Origin: Frigidibacter mobilis
GTDB lineage: Bacteria > Pseudomonadota > Alphaproteobacteria > Rhodobacterales > Rhodobacteraceae
NCBI RefSeq assembly: GCF_001620265.1
Contig: NZ_CP012661.1
Location: 3,038,001-3,102,000 of the forward strand
Reading direction: 5' to 3'
Length of the DNA: 64,000 nucleotides
In this document: one piece after another, positions 1 to 10,227 of the stretch
How positions within the stretch are numbered: the stretch's first letter is position 1
Layout of the letters: each line of letters begins with the position of its first letter
The notes under the pieces: model-generated
Databases searched by the model: none
Told to the model about the DNA's origin: nothing
What the model saw: only the letters and a program-made list of their open reading frames with translations
Made by a program: the position numbers and the translations under genes

Positions 1-505
1 TGGGTTCGTCCATTATCAGCACGCGGGTGTCGCGCAGCAGCGCCTTGGCGATTTCCACCATCTGCTTGTCCGAGTTGGACATCTGCGACACCACGCGGTC
101 CGCCGGCACGCGGCAGTCCAGCAGGTCCAGCAACTCGCGCGTCCTGGCCCGCATCGCGCGCTTATCCAGCAGCAGGCCACGCTTCAGCTCCTGCCCCAGG
201 AAGATATTCTGCTCGGCGGTCAGCTGCTCGGCCAGGTTGAACTCCTGATGGATCAGCGAAATGCCAAGCGCCTCGGCCTCACCCAGCGAGGCGAAGGCAG
301 TCTCGCGCCCCTCCAGCAGCACCGTACCGGAACTGGGGGGCTGATAGCCCGCCAGGATCTTCATGGTGGTGGACTTGCCCGCCCCGTTCTCGCCGATCAG
401 CGCATGGACGCGGCCCGGGCGCAGCGCGATGCTGACACCGTGCAGCACCTCGATGGGCCCGAAGCTGCGGCTGACGTTGGAGAGGGCAAGCACGGGCTCC
501 GTCAC
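1..505 (-). CDS. Sugar ABC transporter ATP-binding protein, N-terminal part
   Basis: This is the first 168 residues of an ATPase subunit of a carbohydrate importer of the RbsA/XylG/MglA type; the rest lies outside the window. Walker A GENGAGKS is at residues 38-45, the signature segment reads SNSDKQMVEIA in place of the canonical LSxGQ, and Walker B VLIMDEP sits at the window edge. Family members have two ATPase halves and drive pentose or other sugar uptake at the inner membrane. The GTG start overlaps the stop of the upstream dehydrogenase (GTGA), which implies translational coupling. The xylA neighbourhood suggests xylose or a related sugar, but the visible half does not decide the substrate. 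Confidence 0.9.
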   Translation of the reverse strand, partial: MTEPVLALSNVSRSFGPIEVLHGVSIALRPGRVHALIGENGAGKSTTMKILAGYQPPSSGTVLLEGRETAFASLGEAEALGISLIHQEFNLAEQLTAEQNIFLGQELKRGLLLDKRAMRARTRELLDLLDCRVPADRVVSQMSNSDKQMVEIAKALLRDTRVLIMDEP

Positions 506-1644
506 AGCGCCACCCATGCGGCATCGGCCTGCGACGAGGCGACCGCAGCCGCGATAAAGCGCATCCCGGCGAGGCCGGCGTCGAGGCCCGGCAGCACGTC
601 CAGCACCGGCGCGCGTTCGCCCTTGGCCGCGGCGCGGATCGCCTCTGCGGCTCCGGCATAGATATTGGCGAAGCCCTCCAGATAGCCCTCGGGGTGGCCG
701 CCCGGCGTGCGGCTGACCGCGCCCGCCGCCGCCGAGGCCCCTGCCCCGCCCCGCGTCAGCAGCCGCTTGGGCTGGCCGAAGGGCGTATGCCACAGGTAGT
801 TCGGATCCTCCTGCGCCCAGTCGAGCCCGCCCTTTTCGCCATAGACGCGCAGGCGCAACGCATTCTCGTTGCCCGGCGCGACCTGGCTGCACCACAGGCT
901 GCCCCGCGCCCCGCCTGCAAAGCGCAGCAGGATATGGGCATTGTCATCCACCCGCCGCCCCGGCACGAAGGAATGCAGATCGGCGGCCAGCTTTTCCACC
1001 TGCAGCCCGGTGACAAAGCAGGCAAGGTTGTGGGCATGGGTGCCGATATCGCCGATGGACCCGCCCGCGCCCGACCGCGCGGGATCGGTGCGCCATTCGG
1101 CCTGCTTGTTGCTGCCGGTGGCTTCCGATGCCTCGGTCAGCCAGTCCTGCGGGTATTCGACCTGCACCACGCGGATGCGGCCCAGATCGCCGGCCGCGAC
1201 CATCTCGCGCGCCTGCCGGATCATCGGGTAGCCGGTGTAGTTGTGCGTCAGCAGGAACAGCGCCTGTGAAGCGCGCGCCGCGACGGCCAGTTCGTCCGCC
1301 TGTTCCATCGTCGCGGTCAGCGGCTTGTCGCAGATCACGTGGATGCCGCGCTTCAGGAAAGCAATGGCGGGGGCGGCGTGCATGTGGTTGGGCGTCACGA
1401 TCGACACCGCCTGAATGCCGTCGGGCCGAGCCGCCTCGCGCTCTGCCATTTCCTCGAAGCTGCCATAGCAGCGATCCGGGGCAAGGCCGAGCGCCAGCCC
1501 GCTCTCGCGCGCTTTCTCGGGTGTGGAGGACAGCGCCCCCGCCACCAGATCATAATCGCCGTCGATCCGCGCCGCGATGCGGTGGACGGCGCCGATAAAG
1601 GCGTCCTTGCCGCCGCCCACCATGCCCAGCCTGATCTTCTCCAT
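502..1644 (-). CDS. Gfo/Idh/MocA family NAD(P)-dependent oxidoreductase
   Basis: A 380-residue protein with an N-terminal Rossmann fold (glycine-rich VGGGKDAF near residue 10) and the family motif CDKPLT near residue 105, where the lysine of the usual EKP motif is kept. The C-terminal alpha/beta domain carries GDIGTHAHNLA, which holds the conserved catalytic-type histidine. Family members oxidise or reduce sugars, inositols and their derivatives with NAD(P). The start lies 3 bp after the stop of the TIM-barrel gene and the end overlaps the ABC ATPase start, so it belongs to the xyl operon. The substrate is unknown; a sugar or sugar acid handled by the operon is likely. The protein appears complete. 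Confidence 0.9.
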   Translation of the reverse strand: MEKIRLGMVGGGKDAFIGAVHRIAARIDGDYDLVAGALSSTPEKARESGLALGLAPDRCYGSFEEMAEREAARPDGIQAVSIVTPNHMHAAPAIAFLKRGIHVICDKPLTATMEQADELAVAARASQALFLLTHNYTGYPMIRQAREMVAAGDLGRIRVVQVEYPQDWLTEASEATGSNKQAEWRTDPARSGAGGSIGDIGTHAHNLACFVTGLQVEKLAADLHSFVPGRRVDDNAHILLRFAGGARGSLWCSQVAPGNENALRLRVYGEKGGLDWAQEDPNYLWHTPFGQPKRLLTRGGAGASAAAGAVSRTPGGHPEGYLEGFANIYAGAAEAIRAAAKGERAPVLDVLPGLDAGLAGMRFIAAAVASSQADAAWVAL

Positions 1645-1647
1645 CGC

Positions 1648-2700
1648 TCAGATCCCCAGCATACGGCGGTTGGCGGCATCGTCGGCGGCGCCGCCCGCGA
1701 AATCGTCAAAGGCCTTTTCGGTGACACGGATGATGTGGGACTTCACGAACTCCGCCCCCTCGCGTGCGCCATCCTCGGGGTGCTTGAGGCAGCATTCCCA
1801 TTCGACCACGGCCCAACCTGCAAAGTCGTTCGCCGCCATCTTCGAGAAGACCGCCCCGAAATCGACCTGCCCGTCGCCAAGGCTGCGGAAGCGCCCGGCG
1901 CGGTTCGTCCAGCCCTGATAGCCGCCATAGACGCCCTTGCGCCCGGTCGGGTTGAATTCCGCATCCTTGACGTGGAACATGCGGATCCGGTCTTTGTAGA
2001 TGTCGATATTATCCAGGTAATCAAGGCATTGCAGGACATAGTGCGAGGGGTCGTAGAGCATGCAGGCCCGGGCGTGGTTGCCCGTCCGCTCCAGGAACAT
2101 CTCGTAGCTATCGCCGTCATGCAGGTCTTCGCCGGGGTGGATTTCATAGCAGACATCGACCCCACACTCCTCGGCATGGTCGAGGATCGGCCGCCAGCGC
2201 TTCGCCAACTCGTCAAAGGCCGCCTCCACCAGCCCCGCCGGGCGCTGCGGCCAGGGATAGACAAACGGCCAGGCCAGCGCGCCCGAGAAGGTGGCGTGCG
2301 CGTCGATGCCCATGTTCCGCGAAGCGGTCAGCGCCTTCTTGACCTGCTCCACGGCCCAGTCCTGCCGGGCCTTGGGGTTGCCGCGCACCGAGGGGTCGGC
2401 GAAGCCGTCGAACGCCTCGTCATAGGCGGGATGGACTGCGACAAGCTGGCCCTGAAGATGGGTGGACAGCTCTGTCACCTCCACGCCATTGGCGGCGGCG
2501 ATGCCCTTGAACTCGTCGCAGTAATCCTTGCTGGCGGCGGCCTTGGCCAGATCGATCAAGCGGCCGTCCCAGCTGGGCACCTGCACGCCCTTGTAACCGC
2601 AATCGGCCGCCCATCTGGTGATGCTGTCCCACGAGTTGAACGGCGCGGCATCGCCTGCAAATTGCGCCAGAAACAGCGCCGGTCCCTTGATCGTCTTCAT
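1648..2700 (-). CDS. Sugar phosphate isomerase/epimerase-like TIM-barrel protein
   Basis: A 350-residue member of the AP-endonuclease-2-like TIM-barrel family that includes IolE, IolI and many sugar epimerases. Metal-binding acidic and histidine residues are visible in EIHPGED (around residue 180), DPSHYVLQ (around 218) and HVKDAEF (around 245), the usual divalent-metal site of this fold. Such enzymes isomerise or epimerise free or oxidised sugars in the cytosol. It sits between xylA and a Gfo/Idh/MocA dehydrogenase, a pairing often seen when a sugar is oxidised, epimerised and reduced. The spacing to both neighbours is under 12 bp. The exact reaction cannot be read from the sequence. Confidence 0.88.
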   Translation of the reverse strand: MKTIKGPALFLAQFAGDAAPFNSWDSITRWAADCGYKGVQVPSWDGRLIDLAKAAASKDYCDEFKGIAAANGVEVTELSTHLQGQLVAVHPAYDEAFDGFADPSVRGNPKARQDWAVEQVKKALTASRNMGIDAHATFSGALAWPFVYPWPQRPAGLVEAAFDELAKRWRPILDHAEECGVDVCYEIHPGEDLHDGDSYEMFLERTGNHARACMLYDPSHYVLQCLDYLDNIDIYKDRIRMFHVKDAEFNPTGRKGVYGGYQGWTNRAGRFRSLGDGQVDFGAVFSKMAANDFAGWAVVEWECCLKHPEDGAREGAEFVKSHIIRVTEKAFDDFAGGAADDAANRRMLGI

Positions 2701-2711
2701 GGCTCCCCCCT

Positions 2712-4022
2712 TCAGACGTAACGGTTCACGAGGTTTTCAAGTTGCTCTTGCCGGCCCGAGACCGGCTGCGGATCCAGCCCGCGGGCCACGGCAGCGTCGG
2801 CGATCTCCTCCAGCCGCGCGCCCGGGGCCAGCATCGCCTGCGCCGCCTCGCTCTGCCAGCCCGCATAGCGCGCGCTGCGTGCCGCCTCCAACCGGCCCTC
2901 CTCCAGCATCTTCGCAGCCGCCTTCAGGCCGCGGGCACAGACATCCATCGCGCCGGCATGGGCGGCAACCAGATCCTCGGGGTCCAGCGACTGGCGGCGG
3001 AGCTTCGAGTCGAAGTTGGTGCCGCCGGTGGTGAAACCGCCACCCTTGAGGATTTCGTAATAGGCCAGCGCCACTTCGGGCACGTTGTTGGGGAATTGGT
3101 CGGTATCCCAGCCCGATTGCTGGTCATTGCGGTTCATGTCGATGGAGCCGAAGATGCCAAGCGCGTTGGCCAGCGCGATCTCATGTTCAAAGCTGTGGCC
3201 GGCCAGGATCGCGTGGCCCTGCTCGATGTTCACCTTCACCTCATTCTCCAGCCCATAGCGGCGCAGGAAGCCATAGACGGTGGCAACGTCGTAATCATAC
3301 TGGTGCTTGGTGGGTTCCTGCGGCTTCGGCTCGATCAGGATCGTTCCCTTGAAGCCGATGCGGTGCTTGTAGTCGACCACCATCGACAGGAAGCGGCCCA
3401 TCTGGTCCAACTCCTTGCCCAGATCGGTGTTCAGCAGCGTCTCATAACCCTCGCGCCCGCCCCAGAGCACGTAGTTCTCGCCCCCCAGCCGCTGGGTCAC
3501 GTCGAGGCAGTCGCGCACCGTAGCCGCGGCATAGGCAAAGACATCCGGGTCGGGATTGGTCGCTGCGCCCGACATGTAGCGCCGGTTCGAGAAGAGATTG
3601 GCGGTGCCCCACAGCAGCCTCGGCCCGCCCGCCTCCATCTTTTGCTGGAACACATCGGCAATGCGGTTCAGCCGGTCGCGGCTTTCGGTCAGGCTGGCGC
3701 CTTCGGGGCGCACATCATGGTCGTGAAAGCAGAAATAGGGAGCACCGAGGATGCGGAAGAAGTCGAACGCGGCATCTGCCCGCGCCTCGGCCAGTGCCAT
3801 CGTGTCGGCCGGGAACCAGGGCCGGTCGAAAGTGCGCCCACCAAAGGGATCGCCGCCCTCCCAGCCAAAGCTGTGCCAATAGGCAACGGCAAAGCGCAGG
3901 TGATCCTTCATGGGTTTGCCAAGAACCAATTCGTCGGCATCATAATGACGGAACCCAAGTCCATCGCTGTCCGGCGCAAAAACCAGCGGCTCGATATTTC
4001 CGAAATATTTGCTCACGTCCAT
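2712..4022 (-). CDS. xylA: Xylose isomerase
   Basis: A 436-residue enzyme that converts D-xylose to D-xylulose (EC 5.3.1.5), of the usual family-II length. Hallmarks are [13 protein letters not shown] near residue 48, the catalytic-histidine segment CFHDHDV near residue 98, and the metal-binding stretches [15 protein letters not shown] and [17 protein letters not shown]. The ATG lies 10 bp inside the 3' end of the LacI-type regulator gene, so regulator and isomerase were one transcription unit. The 11-kb insertion in the regulator now separates this operon from the promoter upstream of the regulator, so its expression is probably altered unless an internal promoter exists. xylB is not in the window. 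Confidence 0.96.
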   Translation of the reverse strand: MDVSKYFGNIEPLVFAPDSDGLGFRHYDADELVLGKPMKDHLRFAVAYWHSFGWEGGDPFGGRTFDRPWFPADTMALAEARADAAFDFFRILGAPYFCFHDHDVRPEGASLTESRDRLNRIADVFQQKMEAGGPRLLWGTANLFSNRRYMSGAATNPDPDVFAYAAATVRDCLDVTQRLGGENYVLWGGREGYETLLNTDLGKELDQMGRFLSMVVDYKHRIGFKGTILIEPKPQEPTKHQYDYDVATVYGFLRRYGLENEVKVNIEQGHAILAGHSFEHEIALANALGIFGSIDMNRNDQQSGWDTDQFPNNVPEVALAYYEILKGGGFTTGGTNFDSKLRRQSLDPEDLVAAHAGAMDVCARGLKAAAKMLEEGRLEAARSARYAGWQSEAAQAMLAPGARLEEIADAAVARGLDPQPVSGRQEQLENLVNRYV

Positions 4023-4870
4023 CCTCCATTGGCATTTTGGTCAGGCAGATTGTCTGCCAGGTAAATCGTCGGCACGACGCGGCTGTCCGGGACGGGCAGG
4101 TCGTCGGCAATGGCGCGCATCGCATCAATGGCGCGGCTGATTTCTTCGGCCGGTTTCTGGTCGATCACTGCGTCGATCACGCCCCGCTCCAATGCGGCGC
4201 GGCTGTGCGGTGTCAATTCATGCAACACGGCAACCGGGCGCGGCCCGTCGATGCGGTCCAGAAATTCGATCAGCCCGCGATTGCCCCCGCCGATCGAATA
4301 TATCCCGGTTATATCGGGATCGCCCTGCAAGATGTCGCTCAGGCGGCCCAGCATGATCTCCGGGCGGTCCTGCACCTCGATGGGCGGCAGGATCTGAAGG
4401 CCCGATCCGGCAGCGGTGACGACTTCGGCCGCCCCCTGCAGACGCTCACGATGGTCGCGCACGCCCATAGTCCCCAGGATCGGCAGGACTTTTCCGCCCC
4501 GGTCGCAGTGGGTCAAACGCATCAGGCGGCCTGCCGTGCGCCCGGCAATCACGTTGTCGATACCGATATAGGACTGACGCAGATCGCTGGCGCTGTCGGA
4601 CACCAGTGTGATGACCGGCAACGAGCTTGCAACCAGCCGGGCGATCGCCTTGTCGAGGTCGGCGGAATCCACGCCGATCAGCGCGACACAGTCGTAATCG
4701 TCAGGATTGATCCGGCCCAATTCCGCCGCTAGGGCGCCCGCATCAAATGCCGGAACTTCGCGGTGCGTTATCACAAGCCGGTCTACCAGCCGCCGGGCAG
4801 TTTCCCGTAAAAGCGCCTCGCGCAAAACGGTGAAGAAGCCGTGATCGCCGCGCGGCAGAAGAAAGAGAAA
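4013..4870 (-). pseudogene. LacI-family regulator, C-terminal effector domain (3' fragment of split gene)
   Basis: This fragment encodes about 285 residues of a periplasmic-binding-protein-like effector domain, starting at FLFLLPRGDHGFF and ending 10 bp inside xylA. It lacks the DNA-binding domain. The missing N-terminus is found 11 kb away at 15881-16075 on the same strand. Both pieces share the bases at the break (plus-strand GAGAAA). Deleting one copy and everything between gives an uninterrupted reading frame of 348 residues, the normal length of LacI-family regulators. It therefore derives from a sugar-responsive regulator of the xyl operon. The fragment alone cannot bind DNA. Confidence 0.93.
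4865..4869. repeat. Target-site duplication, left copy
   Basis: The plus-strand bases GAGAA, followed by an A, recur at 15881-15885 immediately beyond the IS1380 end. With one copy removed, the two lacI fragments join in frame, which is direct evidence that this is a target-site duplication. Its length is 5 bp if the unit starts at 4870 or 6 bp if it starts at 4871. Five base pairs is the size known for ISEcp1 of the IS1380 family. Confidence 0.85.
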
Positions 4871-5504
4871 GGCGATCGCCACGATGGCCACGCACAAGTT
4901 CCGCAATGCCGGGCAGGTCTGCGTTTCGCCGACGCGGTTTCTGGTCGAGGAGGCGGTGGCGGACCGCTTCATCGACGGCTTCACCGAAGCGGCAAAGGCC
5001 GTGAAGGTCGGCGCCGGGACTGAGGCGGATACGGTGATGGGCCCGCTGGCCAATGACCGGCGCATTCCGGCGCTGCAGGCGCTGGTGGATGACGCGGTCG
5101 ATCATGGCGGGAGGCTGACCACCGGCGGGCGGCGGATCGGCAACAAGGGCTGGTTCTTCGAACCGACGGTGCTGGCCGATGTGCCGCTGTCCGCGCGGAT
5201 CATGAACGAGGAGCCCTTCGGCCCGGTCGCGGTCATCAACCGCTTTGCCAGCCTGGGGGATGCGATTGCCGAAGCGAACCGGCTGCCCTTCGGGCTGGCC
5301 GCCTATGCCTGGACCGGCTCGGCCGCCGCCGCGGGCCGGATTGCCGCCGAGGTCGAGGCGGGGATGACCACCATCAACCATCTGGGCCTTGCCCTGCCCG
5401 AGGTGCCCTTCGGCGGCATCAAGGATTCGGGCTATGGCACCGAAGGCGGATCGGAAGCGATCGAGGCCTATCTGGACACGCGGTTCATTACCCGGATGGA
5501 CTGA
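4870..5504 (+). pseudogene. NAD(P)-dependent aldehyde dehydrogenase, C-terminal half
   Basis: About 211 residues of an aldehyde dehydrogenase of the succinate/ketoglutarate-semialdehyde type, beginning just before the catalytic cysteine (NAGQVCVSPTRF) and running to a normal C-terminus with EEPFGPVA, GLAAYAWT and FGGIKDSGYG. The first half, including the NAD-binding fold, is missing. The reading frame is open right up to the break at 4870, where LacI sequence of the other strand starts. The cut therefore coincides with the boundary of the transposed segment. It ends 24 bp from the convergent TPR gene, so it was probably a chromosomal neighbour of the cellulose cluster at its source. It cannot be a working enzyme. 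Confidence 0.92.
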
Positions 5505-5528
5505 GGCCCATGCCGCATGGCCGCCCGT

Positions 5529-6923
5529 CTAGCGCGAGGCGGCCATTCCGGCGCGGGTTTCCTTGGTGGCAAGCTGACGGTGCAGCGTCTCGAACTGGCG
5601 ATGCGCCTCCTCGCGCTTGTCGAGGTTGAGATAGGCATAGGCCCGCAGGATCGCCAGATCGCGCGTCAGCTTGCCCATATCCTCCATCGCGTCGAAGAAG
5701 GCGATGGCGCGGTGGTAATCCTTGCGCTGATAGGCACGCACCCCGCGCTGGTTGAGGATGATCGATTCCACAGTCAGCCGCTGTTCGCGGGTGAAGTCCG
5801 TCGCCGCGGCGATCTGGGCGGCGTTTTCTGTCATATCCTGGTCCAGATAGGACAGGGCCATGCCGAACCGGGCGTCGCGGGTCAGATCCGGGCTGATCCG
5901 GGCACGTTCCATCTGGGTGAACCCCGCCAGCGCCTCGGCCGGGCGGTCGAGGTTGTAGGCGCACCAGGCCCGTTCATAGGCCAGCTCGACCGACCCGGGA
6001 TTGGTGGAGCGTGCAAGGCATTCGGCCCAGGCCCCGGATTGCGCGGCGGCGCGGGTGGCGGCCAGCCGGCCGTCGCCCTGCCGGGGCAGTGTGCCGGTAC
6101 TGGCGCGCGGGGCGGCGGAAGAGGTGGCCGCAGCAGGTGCGGGAGGGGCAGCAGCAGCGGCCCGGCGCGGCGGCGGGGCAGCGCTTGCGGGCGCCGTTGC
6201 TGCCGTTGCGGGCGCAGTACCCAGCAGCCGCGCTTCCAGCGCATCAAGCGCCGCGGCATTGCCGGTGAAGCGCGGACGTACCAGCGCGAACATATCCTGC
6301 ATCTGGGCGGGGGAGGCGATGGCCGAGGCTTTCTCCAGCGTGGCGACAATCTCGGCAAAGCCGGTGCAGGCTGCGAGCACGCCGCGATAGGTGGCAAGGG
6401 CGCTGCCGGTATCGGACAGCGCTATCTGCATCTCGGCGGTTTTCCAGGCATTGTTCACCCGGTCGCAGCGCAGCAGTTCGGGGACCGCGCGCACGATGCT
6501 GATCGCCTCTTGCGCTTGCCCTGCCGTGACGGCGGCGTCAAAGTCCTGCTGTGCCGCGGTGAGGGCCAGCAACTGCTCCATCTCGGCGGGCGGGGTCCAG
6601 CCGGGGAAGGTCTTGCGGGTGTCGGAAATCGCCTGCTTTGCGCCTGCCAGGTTGCCCTCGGCGATGCGGCGATAGATCAGGTCGATCTCGGTGGAAGGCT
6701 GGCTGCGTTGCAGGGTGGACAGGTTTTCCGGCGGGGTCCAGCCGGGGAACTGGCTGCGCAGGCGGCGCAGCTCTGCCTCGGCGGAAACCTCGTCGCCCTG
6801 GCCGGTGTAGAAGCGCAGCGCTTCCAGATCCTGATCGCTCGGAAAGGTTTGGGCCAGCGCAGGCGCCGAGAGCGCCAGCAGCAGGGCAAGGGTCAGGGCG
6901 GGGCGGGTCACAGCGGCACGCAT
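5529..6923 (-). CDS. Periplasmic TPR-repeat protein of the cellulose cluster
   Basis: A 464-residue protein with a clear signal peptide (hydrophobic core ALTLALLLAL, cleavage after ALAQ). The N-terminal half repeats a unit ending FPGWTPPE (near residues 58 and 119), followed by helical TPR-like repeats. An Ala/Pro-rich linker (about 230-285) leads to a second helical block with TPR-like pairs ending near residue 450. It overlaps the end of bcsZ, so it is the last gene of the bcs operon. By position it may play the periplasmic scaffold role that the TPR part of BcsC has elsewhere, but no outer-membrane barrel is present. I do not recognise a named family, and the reading frame is intact. Confidence 0.75.
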   Translation of the reverse strand: MRAAVTRPALTLALLLALSAPALAQTFPSDQDLEALRFYTGQGDEVSAEAELRRLRSQFPGWTPPENLSTLQRSQPSTEIDLIYRRIAEGNLAGAKQAISDTRKTFPGWTPPAEMEQLLALTAAQQDFDAAVTAGQAQEAISIVRAVPELLRCDRVNNAWKTAEMQIALSDTGSALATYRGVLAACTGFAEIVATLEKASAIASPAQMQDMFALVRPRFTGNAAALDALEARLLGTAPATAATAPASAAPPPRRAAAAAPPAPAAATSSAAPRASTGTLPRQGDGRLAATRAAAQSGAWAECLARSTNPGSVELAYERAWCAYNLDRPAEALAGFTQMERARISPDLTRDARFGMALSYLDQDMTENAAQIAAATDFTREQRLTVESIILNQRGVRAYQRKDYHRAIAFFDAMEDMGKLTRDLAILRAYAYLNLDKREEAHRQFETLHRQLATKETRAGMAASR

Positions 6924-8006
6924 CGGGGATATCCTTCGATCTGGGCGACCAGTGTCATCAGATGCAGCGTCGCGGGGTAATAGGGTTGGGCGGTGTCGAA
7001 GGGCGGGATCGCGGACCCGGCGCGCTGTGACCCTGCGCAGGCGGTCAGGGCGGCAATGGCCCGGTAGCCGGCGTGGGTGCTGTATTCCGTCGCCCGGCCG
7101 CTGCCGCGTTCAAAGACCGTCGGCGCGCGCAGATCGCCGGTATCTGCTGCCTGATGCGCCGCGGTAAAGCGCAGCACGGCAGGATGGGTGTTGGCGCGCG
7201 ACCAGACCAGGAACAGCGGCACCCGCAGCGCCTCGTAGCCGGAGTCGGCGGAAAAGCGGGCAGGGGGCGGGGTGATCCCGTCTGCGGTGATCTCGATCCA
7301 GTCGGGGATCAGCCCGGTTGCCGCCAACGTAGCCATCAGCCGTTCGGCGCCATCGGCGCAGCGGGCCAGCGCCGGCTGATCGGTCGCTGCCGCCAGATCA
7401 CGCATCGCCCGCGGCATCCAGTAGGAAGGGTTCAGGATGAAGCCGGTGGCGGTCACAAATCCAGCGGCGGCGGGCAGCATCACCTCGGCGGCGCCCCGGG
7501 CATCGGCACCACGCAGCTCGCCACCAGATCGGCGGCGATGGCGCGGGCACGCGCGGCGTAGTCGGGCACGCTGAACAGCCGCGCGGCCCGGGCGAGGGTC
7601 CAGGCGTAGAACAGATCGCCATCACTGGCATTGTTGCGGTCGGGGACATGGGGCAGCGCATCGGGCAGCCAGCGCCAAGCCAGCAGCGCATCAGAGCGCA
7701 GGGCAAGGTTGGTCTCGGTCCAGGTGAACATCCGGCGGAAGGTCTCGCCATCCCGAAGGACAGGGCCAGCGCCATGCCGTAGCCTTGCCCCTCGGAATGG
7801 CTGGCGCCTTGCTGGAAGCTGTCGACCACCCGGCCCTCGGGCGCGACATAGCTGCCGCGCCAGGCCTGCCAGGCTGCCTGGAGCGGGTGATCGGCAGGGA
7901 TCGAGGCTGCGGGAGCGAGCTGCGCGAAGAGCGCGGCGCCCGGCAAGCCGGCAAAGACGGCCGCAGTGACGAAGCGCTGCAGGAGCGTTCTGCGGATCAA
8001 GGTCAT
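6908..8006 (-). CDS. bcsZ: Endo-1,4-beta-glucanase BcsZ (GH8), frameshifted in this sequence
   Basis: A GH8 cellulase associated with cellulose synthase, about 366 residues when frames are joined. The signal peptide is followed by the catalytic-acid motif HSEGQGYGM near residue 68. The later part has NASDGDLFYAW, NPSYWMP and SGYEALRVPLFL. The last aligns with the conserved Y-D-A-x-R segment of the family but carries Glu for Asp. Two frame changes occur, near 7757 and 7493. In each, adding one G to a G run restores the expected protein, so sequencing undercalls are likely. Starts and stops overlap bcsB (ATGA at 8003-8006) and the TPR gene. BcsZ trims nascent glucan in the periplasm. Confidence 0.85.
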
Positions 8007-10227
8007 TTGCGGACTCCTCTGCTGCCGACGACGAAGGACATCGCCACAACGGACGATATGAGCGCCAGCAAAATCAGAACGCCGGTGAAAAGCAAAGGGA
8101 CCAAGAGGCGTAATTGCCAAGGACGAAGCGCAGGTTGCCGGGCCGCAGCGGCTCTTGCAGGCGGGGCGGGCGGCTGGGGTCGGCCCAACTGGACCAGTGC
8201 CCGCCCGAGTCCAGCAGCGACACCTGCCCCGCGGGCCGTCAAAGGCCCGGCGCCCGGCCTCCAGCGCCGCGGCGACGAAGGCGGGGTCGGCGTCCGGCCC
8301 CAGCAGCAGCCACAGCCGTTCCGGTGCCTCGGGGTCTGGCTGAAGCAGCACGGCGATGCCCCGCCGGTCTGCCAGCCAGCGCTGCAGCGGCGGATCACCT
8401 GGCCGGGCAAGCCCGACCAGATCGGCCCATCGCCGTTGCAGCCAGCCATCCCTTGCCAGCAGCCCGGTTGCGGCGGCATTGCTGCCCGCGCCCGCGCCCG
8501 CACCCGCCTCGGGACTGGCCAGCGGTGCCGGCGCGACCGCATCCTCCAGCATCCGGCGCGAGAGGCCGAGCGCGGCCAGCGGAACCTCGCCGGATGAGTC
8601 GATCCGTGCAACGGTCAGCACGGCGGGTGCGCGGTCTGCCCGCGGTTCGGGCGGCTGGTGCAGCGCGGTGAAGGGCAGTAGCAACTCCTCGCTTGCCGCG
8701 AGGGGCCGGCTCTCTTGATCCAGTTGCATCGCGCCGCTGACCTGCACGCCGTCGATGGTCAGCCGGGCAAGCGGGCGGCGCATGTCGGGCCGCGTCATCG
8801 CCGGGCAGGGGCGTCCAGAGCGTCGAGGAGCCAAGGATCGTCAGCGTGACGTCGTCCAGAGGTGCGCAGGGCATGTCGGGGGATCCCCGGCAAAATGGCC
8901 TCGAAGCTGACCCGGTTGGCGCCAGGGTGCAGAAGGTTTGCCGCAAAGCCGATCTCGAGCGGGGGTTGAACCGAGCCGCCGTTTCGGTCGAGCGGCAGCA
9001 GCCGGACAGTCTGGCCATTGACCTTGACCAGCATCAGCGATCCGGCAGGCAAGTCGTCGGCAAAGCCGTAGAGCAAAGTGAAGCGCGCCTCTTGCGAGGC
9101 AAGGATCAGCCAGTCATCGGGCAGGCGGAAGTTCATGTCATGCAAGATGTAATGGCCGCGGGCAGTGGTGTCGCCGAGGCCGAGATCGGCAAAGGGCGTC
9201 TCCTGACCCGGTTGCACGCGGGCAGGGCGCCCGCCGGCAGGATGGTTTCGTTGCCATCGCTGCTGGCCGCGATAGGCGGCAGCAGGGCATCCAGTGGCAG
9301 CTCCACCCCGAGGCCGGGTCCAGCAGCAGCACCACTGCGCCGTCACCGCCCTGTTCGATGCTTGCGCGGCCAGTGCCGCCCTGCAGGACGGTGATCCGGG
9401 CTTTGGGCGGCGCACCTGTCTGCGGGGTCCAGGTGGACACGATGCGGAAATCGGGCGTGGCCGACAGTGTGCCGGTCAACCGGCTGGCCAGATGGCGCAG
9501 CAACTGCGGATCGAGAGCGCCCTCGGCGCGGATATCGATCGGCGCGCCGCTTGCGACCTGCGCCGATACGGCGGCCAGAAAACCGGCAGCATCGACGCCG
9601 ATACGGGCCGTGTCCACCCGCACGCCGCTTTGCGGCAGCAAAAGCTCGGTCCAGACCGCAAAACTGGCCTCGGGCCCGCAGAAGATACGATGGTGATGGG
9701 CCACGTCGATCTGTATCCGGTTCAGGCCGGGCCGCAGCGCGGAGGTGCGCAGCGTGACGGGCGTGAAATTGGCAAAGCTGGTCAGCAGGAAGGCGCCCGC
9801 CAGTTCGCCGTTGACGCGCAGCGAGAGTTGCGAGCGCTCCGGCAGCACATTGATGCTGGAGCGATAGGCCACCACCAGATCGCCGGAGGAAGCGCCCCGG
9901 CCGGGAGCCACAGCAGGAACTCTGCCCCGCCTGCTCGCCTGTCAGCCGGTAGGTGCCGGGAATCGTAGCATTGTCGGCGGCGGCGCCGTCGCCCGGCAGC
10001 AGTGGCTGCGCGGCCGCAGCGGCAGCAGCCAGCTCTGCGCGGGGCGGCAGTCGCGGCGCTGCCGCTGTCGCGCAGTACCTGCTCGCCGGGCAGCGCTTCG
10101 GCCGGCTCGGAGGCTGTTTCGGGAAAAAGCTTTATCAGCGGCGATTCCTGCGCGGCCATCGGCCCGCTCCATAGCGCGAGGAACAGCCAGGCGAGGAGGG
10201 CGGCCCGGGCGCCGGGTTGCGGGTCAT
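8003..10227 (-). CDS. bcsB: Cellulose synthase regulatory subunit BcsB, frameshifted in this sequence
   Basis: Periplasmic, membrane-anchored partner of BcsA that guides the glucan chain; about 741 residues when joined. A signal peptide (AALLAWLFLALWSG) starts at the ATG that overlaps the bcsA stop. Recognisable BcsB segments are VAYRSSINVLPERSQLSLRV, the cyclic-diguanylate-era name family block FCGPEASFAVWTEL, DFRIVSTWTP, HDMNFRLPDDWL, and the single C-terminal transmembrane helix LLFTGVLILLALISSVV before the terminal GVRK. The reading frame changes at least four times (around 10030, 9940, 9280, 8830 and 8240). Length and order of segments match intact BcsB, so the gene may be whole in the organism. 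Confidence 0.85.

Noticed and set aside
1339..4732. Long plus-strand open frames opposite xylA and the isomerase
   Set aside because: They are GC-driven antisense shadows; the minus-strand proteins have clear families and catalytic motifs.
4013..5065. A 350-codon start for the LacI fragment at 5065
   Set aside because: Residues upstream of FLFLLPRGD are antisense of the ALDH fragment; the homologous region begins at the insertion boundary.
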